Shown here piece by piece: positions 58,358 through 64,000 of a DNA stretch of 64,000 nt. The stretch is from NCBI GenBank assembly GCA_949987565.1, contig OX465110.1:9818556-9882555 (forward strand), given 5' to 3'. The first letter of the stretch is position 1. Each line of letters starts with the position of its first letter. The notes beneath the pieces are model-generated. The model was not told the origin of the DNA. It worked only from the letters and a program-made list of their open reading frames with translations, and did not search any database. This DNA is from Luidia sarsii. Its lineage: Eukaryota; Echinodermata; Asteroidea; Paxillosida; Luidiidae. The translations under genes were made by a program, and so were the position numbers.

Positions 58358-59359
58358 GTGAGGACCGCTGTCCATGAGCAGATGAGGCAAGCGAGAGCAT
58401 TGTCTCCAAATTTACTCCGGCTGGCAGACCAGATGACATCGCACATCGTCAAATCGAGAAGTGAAAACACCAACAAGAAATACTTCGCTGCATTCAACCG
58501 ATGGGGCAAATTCATCAGGGCAGAAGGAGGGAATGCCCTCCCAGCCGAATCTATTCAAGTTGCCCTATATGTTACTCACCTCATTGACAAAGGGCATTCT
58601 TCGAGCGTCATCGAGGGTGCAGTATACTCTATAAAGTGGGCGCATAGGCTTAGAGGATTCAGGGATCCCACAGACAATAGTTTCGTGAAGAGTTTGTTAG
58701 AATTTGCAAAACGCCATTGCAAGAAAATAGCAGACAAGAAAGACCCAGTTACTTCTGAACAAATAAAAGAGCTGTGTAAGAAACACGTGCACACCGAGGA
58801 CGTAGTCACGCTCCGAGACCTAACAATAATTATTTTGTGTTTTACGGGGTTTCTAAGATATGATGAAGCAAGATCTTTGAAGTGCAATGATGTGTCAATT
58901 CACGAAGGTTACATTTCGCTTAATATCGTCAAAAGCAAGACAGATCAGTATAGAAAAGGGAACAGCGTGGTGATTAGTGCCGGTGAGACAGAAGCTTGTC
59001 CAGTCAAAATGGTCAAGAAGTACATTAATTTTGCTAAGATATCGGTAGAGTCTAATGAGTTTTTCTTTAAACCAGGGTATAGATCTAAAGGATTGAGTGC
59101 ACTTATAAAGAAAGACAAACCTTTAAGTTACGCAACAGCTAGAGAAAGAGTGGTTGCCATGTTAAAAGAAGTGTGTGGAGAAGCAAAATTGGGACTGCAT
59201 TCATTGAGGGCAGGGGGAGCCACCATGGCTGCCAGTACATCAACAAACGACAGGTTGTGGAAAACACATGGTCGATGGAAGACCGATAAAGCGAAGGACG
59301 GATACGTTGTAGATACATTACATAATAAGCTGAAGGTAACTAAATCATTAATGCTCTAG
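58358..59359 (+). CDS. Tyrosine recombinase (integrase) of the Ngaro element
   Basis: Open for 333 codons from a GTG at 58358; the first in-frame ATG is 58382. The frame is open further upstream and overlaps the end of the RNase H frame, as is common in this order. N-terminal SAM-like part: SRSENTNKKYFAAFNRWGKF. The catalytic part has the first Arg in GFLRYDEARSLKCNDV, then LHSLRAGGATMAA (H-x-x-R), HGRWKTDKAKDGYV (His/Trp and a candidate nucleophile Tyr). All tetrad positions look present. It would integrate a circular DNA copy without target duplication. Ends TAG at 59357. Confidence 0.88.
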   Translation: MRTAVHEQMRQARALSPNLLRLADQMTSHIVKSRSENTNKKYFAAFNRWGKFIRAEGGNALPAESIQVALYVTHLIDKGHSSSVIEGAVYSIKWAHRLRGFRDPTDNSFVKSLLEFAKRHCKKIADKKDPVTSEQIKELCKKHVHTEDVVTLRDLTIIILCFTGFLRYDEARSLKCNDVSIHEGYISLNIVKSKTDQYRKGNSVVISAGETEACPVKMVKKYINFAKISVESNEFFFKPGYRSKGLSALIKKDKPLSYATARERVVAMLKEVCGEAKLGLHSLRAGGATMAASTSTNDRLWKTHGRWKTDKAKDGYVVDTLHNKLKVTKSLML

Positions 59360-59473
59360 AAAAGCATACTGAAAGATGGATTAAAAGAAAACAGTATTAT
59401 GATCACAGTTTTAGGGAATCATAAGATAATGTTGGCACGAAACACGGAAGCCAACCCGTTCTTTTTTACATCT

Positions 59474-59554
59474 AAGTCGTCTGGCAAACTTCCACGAGAA
59501 TGATGTTATGTTGTGGTTTATTGGTTTGAGTAAGACTGAGGGACGAGAATATAC
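59474..59554 (+). repeat. Split direct repeat B1
   Basis: 81 bp beginning AAGTCGTCTGGCAAAC and ending GACGAGAATATAC; it abuts A2. Confidence 0.9.
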
Positions 59555-59788
59555 TTGCTTTTTCCTGCGGTACAACGTATAGCAGGAAAAGGTTGTATAT
59601 GCGGACCCATTCAAGGATTACGTAAGAGGGAGTGGCCTGACGCCATTGTCCCGCAAGGCGGGAGGGTTTGAATGCACGAGAGTGCGATTGTATTGAGAAG
59701 GAAAGGAATGTGAGGAGGGTTTAAATGGAGAGGGAATGGTTGTGGAAGCCATTCTAGCTTTGTCAGACAACGCAGCAGGACACATTTT
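59555..59788 (+). repeat. Split direct repeat A2
   Basis: Copy of A1 with a single substitution (GGGTGTGG in A1, GGTTGTGG in A2). Confidence 0.92.
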
Positions 59789-60374
59789 CATTTGATTATT
59801 GTAACATTTCTTTTTGATGGAGATTCAGAAGTTTATATCTTCACATTAGTTAAGTTGTGGACGATTGCCAATTAGGTTTTTCCAGAGGATTTGCCTTATA
59901 ATAGTTTATCTCTGGTTTTTTCAACCTATGGAATCGGTCCAGGCAGAGGCAGACAGTAAAGTACAGCCCGCACAAGAAGTAATTAATTCTAGCGAGCACT
60001 ACACAGGAATGACAGAACCACTTTCAACATAATATTTTGAAAAAATATCCGGCGAAAAGGTTTAATCATCATGGTATGATATGTTTTAAGGTGAAGTCCA
60101 ACACCTTCACGGAGGAGGATGCTGACTGTTTTTGGGCACAGGTTTCCAGAGAGAATTTTAATAATGATTTTATCTCTGGTTTTTCCTGGACGTCGTATTC
60201 TCCGAGGATGTGAATATAGCCGGTTGTTAACTGCTTAACACACGCATTTTTAACAAAGCAGTGTGGTAAAGGATCGAGCTGGGAGAGTGTGTAATTCCGA
60301 TGTGAAAAGTGTATTAATTTCAATATCTGTAATAAAGAATTATAGGCGGCGCCCCAAGTGCTCAATGCTGGCAA
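59789..60374 (+). other. Non-coding spacer between A2 and B2
   Basis: 586 bp of the Ngaro element without a supported ORF; a 101-codon minus frame at 60069-60374 has no recognisable domain. Confidence 0.5.
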
Positions 60375-60455
60375 AAGTCGTCTGGCAAACTTCCACGAGA
60401 ATGATGTTATGTTGTGGTTTATTGTTTTGAGTAAGACTGAGGGACGAGAATATAC
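60375..60455 (+). repeat. Split direct repeat B2, right end of the Ngaro element
   Basis: Copy of B1 with one substitution (TTGGTTTGAG in B1, TTGTTTTGAG in B2). Host hAT sequence resumes directly after it. Confidence 0.9.
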
Positions 60456-60789
60456 AGTTCCATATCTCTGAATGTTGTTTCTGCGTAATTTGATATTACT
60501 CCTTAGTCATTAATTTTGAAAGTGGTATGGAAAGAAAGAGGGATATACAGGCTTAAATTTGAGGGTAATTTGTAGTCCGAGTAACTTGGACCTGACGAGT
60601 CACCCTTTTTTTATCGAATTTTGAAATGTTGAGGTTTGGGTGACTGTCGGGTCCAAGTTGAACCGAGTCCAAACCCTGCTGGTGCGTAGTCCGAGTAACT
60701 TTGACACTTACAATCGCCCTTTTTAAACATTTTGAGGGGTCGGGCGATAGTAGGGTCCAAGGAATCCTGCTGAGTAACTATGTGTTCGA

Positions 60790-61037
60790 CTCCATGACTA
60801 CCCCCGACCAAAACCCCCAGATTTTACCTCGAAAACACCCATGTAACCGTCCCACGCACCCATCTTTGGATTAAGTAAGAATTACACGAAAATTTCTCCT
60901 TTTCCCCCAAATGTGAGTAAAACAAATGACCAGTATTGAAATCGGTGATTATTAAACTCCAAAGATGGGTGCGTGGGACGGTTTCATGGGTGTGTTCGGG
61001 ATAAAATCTGGGGTTTTTGGTCGGGGTAGTCATGGAG
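60790..61037. repeat. Foldback repeat 1
   Basis: Inverted arms of about 80 bp (60790-60871 and 60958-61037) sharing CCGTCCCACGCACCCATCTT and its inverse. Confidence 0.75.
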
Positions 61038-61233
61038 ACGAACCACAGTTACTTACCGGGTTTCCCAGCAGGATTCCTTGGACCCTACTATCGCCCGACC
61101 CCTCAAAATTATAAAAAAAGGCGATTGGTCCAAGTTACTTGGACTAGCTGCATTCGTACAAACCGCCAAAACATTTCAACCGAAAAACTACCCAACGGAA
61201 ACCCCAAGATTTACCGCCGAAAACACCCGTATC

Positions 61234-61671
61234 ACCGTCTTACGCGGCCATTTTTTGATTCAGTGAGAATCACAGATTTCAATAATGGTCATTTAAATTA
61301 CTCACGTTGGGGGAAAAAGGAGAAATTTCGCCTCATTTGTTCGAGAACATTTTCTCCCGTGCGACGAGCCAAAAGGCGGCCATCTTGGATTTCAAAATGA
61401 AACGGACTCAGGTGCACGTATACACGTAAACCGATGACGTCAAGGTGCTCGCGTACCTGTCAAAACGTCACTGATTTGCGTGTATACATGTACAGTATAA
61501 CCGTTTCAGTTTGAAATCCAAGATGGCCGCTTTTTGGCTCATTGCACGGGAGAGAATGTTCTCGATCAAATGAGGGGAATTTTCTCCTTTTTCCCCAAAC
61601 GTGAGTAATATAAGTGAACACTATTGAAATCTGTGATCCTCACTGATTCAAAAAATGGCCGCGTAGGACGG
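61234..61671. repeat. Foldback repeat 2
   Basis: Inverted arms of about 170 bp (61234-61405 and 61501-61671) around a 95-bp loop. Shared motifs include GGCGGCCATCTTGGATTTCA and its inverse. The spacer has TACACG/TACATG steps. Confidence 0.8.
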
Positions 61672-62602
61672 AGCGATTTTGCAAAGTATGCAATTTGCAA
61701 CTTCCGAAATCTCCAAAAATGTCAGACAAATCCTTAATTTTTCTGGAATTCTAGAAAACATTTCTTTTGAAGAACGGAAAAACAAGAAAACAATATTTCT
61801 TACATAAAATAAATTATTGAAAATTGTCTCAGTCGTCGGGTGCACAGCGCATCCATTAAGTCCAAGGTTTCATAACGAGCGGCTTTGGGGTCATGTTGAA
61901 CGATTTTCGTCGCGCTATAACGCCTCTCAAACCGCTCTAGAAGACAAGAAGTCTACATTTAATTTGTTTTCACAAGCACAGGTTTTTGAAAACCTTTACA
62001 AGTAGTCGAGTGATCTTAAGTTTATATCCGGTAGACAAAAAAATAATATACACGTTCGGCATTGAATTATTGGACTGGTCGGAGCGCATACTTCGGTTGA
62101 CTGCGAAACGCGAAACATCGTCGGTAACTTGTTATCATACGGAGCTCTATAAACTATGCACATGCAATAAACATTACATTATTTGTTAAAAAACAAGTGT
62201 GTAATGACTAGTGGAGGTCTACTAATCATTCCGGACGTACTGAGTGCACACACACTGTGCACAAATCACGAGGACAAGTACAACCCCACAAGGCGTTTTT
62301 TGATGAAGATTGGGTAGACACTAGACAATTGCCTTAATTTTTGGCATTTTTAACTCATGTGAAAAAAACAAAAACAAAGGTGATTAAACATTCACGGTTT
62401 TGCAAAAATCAAAACCTAAAACCGTCTCCAAGGCAAAACTGAAAAACTGAAAAACTTTAAAAACCAAAAAACTGCCCAAATTACAGTCCGCCCCCCCCCC
62501 CACGAAATTTGGCAGCCCCCCCATCGCCCCCCCATGAAAAAAATCCTGGCTTCGCCGCTGCTTGACAGTTGCTCACGGGAAGAAACTCAGAAGAAGAAGA
62601 AC

Positions 62603-63402
62603 TACATGTAGAGATTTATGTCTGTTGGCAAACGCTTTTCCTCTTAAATCTTTTTTTCTTCAAAAGATTGACATCAACGGGGTTCGAACCCGTACCCTCC
62701 ATTCCTACCCAAAACGCACGTGCATATTTTGTGCACAAACTCTATGGGACTTCATTATATTATTAAAAAAATCACAATAATTCTGAACAATGGTTAATTG
62801 GTTCCAAATTCAGGATTCACAATGTCTAGCCCAATAGCTAAATGCCCACCAAATTTCAAGAAGATTGAGCATTGGCTACGACACGATTGCGTCATGGTAT
62901 TTTTGCCCCAAAAGGTGTTTCTAAACTACATCCCCAATAGATATCAACAAAAATATTAAAGAAAACTCTCTCCATTGACCAAATACATGTATGTGCAATT
63001 AAATGTGAAAATCTGAAAAGTTCATGACCTCATTAATATTCATGAGATGACATCACGATCTAATGAGGGCAATTTTTGGATACACCTTTTCCCAACTTGG
63101 ATATAGTGCAAAACTTAAACCAAACGAACTTGTACTTTTGCATATAATGGAGAAATTTGCCCCTTTAAAGCACTGTCAGGTGACACGTGGTGATGTCACG
63201 AAGTTTTAAAGACAACTGTGCACAACTTCAGCAAGGGCTCTATGCATTTGTCAAGTTTGAAAAAATGTGTTCAATGGCCAAAATGGCGATCATAAATTCC
63301 ATGTACAAAGTCTATGGGATTTTTCCGATGAGAAAAGGAAGAAGATCCCCAAAAAACCAGCACAACAAAAGCTAAATTCCGCTTCGTGGCGGAAAAGCTT
63401 AC
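62603..63402 (+). repeat. 0.9-kb repeat unit R7
   Basis: Another dispersed copy of the repeat seen at 32092-39367 (same start GATTTATGTCTGTTGG, T-arm-like GGGGTTCGAACCCG, same end). Lies next to the broken DIRS-like element. Confidence 0.8.
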
Positions 63403-64000
63403 TAGAGATTTATGTCTGTTGGCAAACAGAACATAACGCTTTTCCGCATCTGGTTCTCTTTTTAGCTTTTCCGTTCCATACGGAAAAGCTATTGTTCTTG
63501 TTCTGATTTTTTTTTTTTTTCTTCTTCTTCTTTTTCTGGTCGGAAAAAATCCCATAGACAAAGCACAGGGTTTTTGTAACCGGCATTTTTGCCATTGAAC
63601 ACACTTGGATTTTTTTCAAACTTGGCAAATGCATAGAGCCAATGTTGAGCTAGTGCACAGTGGTCTTGAAAATGTCATGACGTCACCACGTGTCACGTGA
63701 CAGCGCTTTAAAGGGGCAAATTTCAAACTGCAATAAAAGCAAAAAAGCAATTTCGTATTGTTCCAAGTTTGCACTATATCTAAGTTGGGAAAAGGTGTGT
63801 CCGAAAATTGCCCTCATTTGATTGTGACGTCATCTCATGAATATTAATGAGGTCATAAACTTTTCACATTTTAACATTCAATTGAGCATATTTGGCCAAG
63901 AGCAAGATTTTTTTCATTTTTTCGATTATATCTATTGGGGATGTAGTTTAGAAACAGCCTCCGGGGCCAAAATGCCATGACGCAATCGTGACGTCATCAA
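63403..64000 (-). repeat. 0.9-kb repeat unit R8, inverted, and junction hairpin
   Basis: After a second GATTTATGTCTGTTGG start, a hairpin at 63464-63490 (TTTTCCGT...ACGGAAAA) leads into an inverted copy. The inverted copy continues off the right edge of the window. Confidence 0.8.

Larger units (their letters stand above)
54609..60455 (+). mobile_element. Ngaro-type tyrosine-recombinase retrotransposon
   Basis: Layout A1 (54609-54842), coding region, B1 (59474-59554), A2 (59555-59788), B2 (60375-60455): the split-direct-repeat arrangement specific to Ngaro/PAT-type elements of the DIRS order. A1 and A2 differ at one of 234 positions and B1 and B2 at one of 81, so insertion was recent. It encodes gag with a zinc knuckle, RT, RNase H and a tyrosine recombinase. 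No methyltransferase-like domain was seen, which favours Ngaro over DIRS1. No target duplication is expected. Its only visible damage is a MITE in gag. Confidence 0.92.
53985..62560. mobile_element. hAT-like non-autonomous element
   Basis: Ends CAGCGGCGTACC and, inward from the right, CAGCGGCGAAGCC are flanked by a perfect 8-bp duplication CTTGACAG (53977-53984, 62561-62568). CAG-N-GGCG ends and 8-bp duplications fit hAT. After subtracting the Ngaro insertion it is about 2.7 kb, with G/C runs near both ends and no transposase. The interior is shared with 5990-6960. Confidence 0.85.
52840..62595 (+). mobile_element. Decayed DIRS/Ngaro-like element, split by a hAT-like element
   Basis: A gag and the start of an RT run from about 52840 to 53984. 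The sequence resumes at 62569, where CTCACGGGAAGAAACTC continues the RT. At protein level it gives HLTVAHGKKLR across the junction, like NPLTVAGNAEKLR of the intact element at 56660-56700. The downstream part is replaced by the 0.9-kb repeat near 62600. Oldest layer of the nest; boundaries approximate. Confidence 0.65.

Overview
This is a window of a repeat-rich animal nuclear genome. It has spliced exons with GT-AG borders and long introns full of transposons, no operons, and abundant TACATG-type simple repeats. One gene is recognisable: the last two exons of twisted gastrulation (twsg1), a secreted BMP modulator, on the + strand. Ngaro, Penelope, piggyBac, hAT and Kolobok-like elements and long minisatellites together suggest a marine invertebrate, perhaps a deuterostome such as amphioxus or an echinoderm. 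The sequence alone does not settle this.

Layout. 1-8519: a 53-bp minisatellite split by a 5.2-kb hAT-like element (2883-8060, 8-bp target duplication), which itself contains a TTAA-flanked Kolobok-like element with a THAP-like fragment. 8776-19444: two twsg1 exons separated by an intron that holds a 9.4-kb, 22-bp-unit minisatellite and a Harbinger-like MITE. 19445-30354: twsg1 3' flank and intergenic DNA with two piggyBac-type MITEs, another MITE and an inverted, broken Penelope-like element.

30355-52518: ten consecutive exons of an unidentified minus-strand gene, convergent with twsg1. All nine internal splice junctions keep frame, giving 856 C-terminal residues; the 5' end lies beyond the transposon block or the window. 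Its 16.5-kb penultimate intron contains an array of about 0.9-kb repeats with T-arm-like and CRE-like motifs, a piggyBac element with a deleted transposase, an array of short hairpins, and a second inverted Penelope-like element.

52840-62595: a four-level transposon nest. A decayed DIRS/Ngaro-like element was split by a hAT-like element (53985-62560, TSD CTTGACAG). That was split by a nearly pristine Ngaro-type tyrosine-recombinase retrotransposon (54609-60455) with A1-ORFs-B1-A2-B2 split direct repeats. Its gag was in turn split by a piggyBac-type MITE at a TTAA. 62600-64000: further copies of the 0.9-kb repeat in inverted orientation.

Most of the window is therefore mobile or tandemly repeated DNA around two host genes. 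I saw no clearly new biological system. The strongest leads are the nest and its Ngaro element, the spreading hairpins, the paired inverted Penelope copies with hammerhead-like motifs, and the huge intronic minisatellite.
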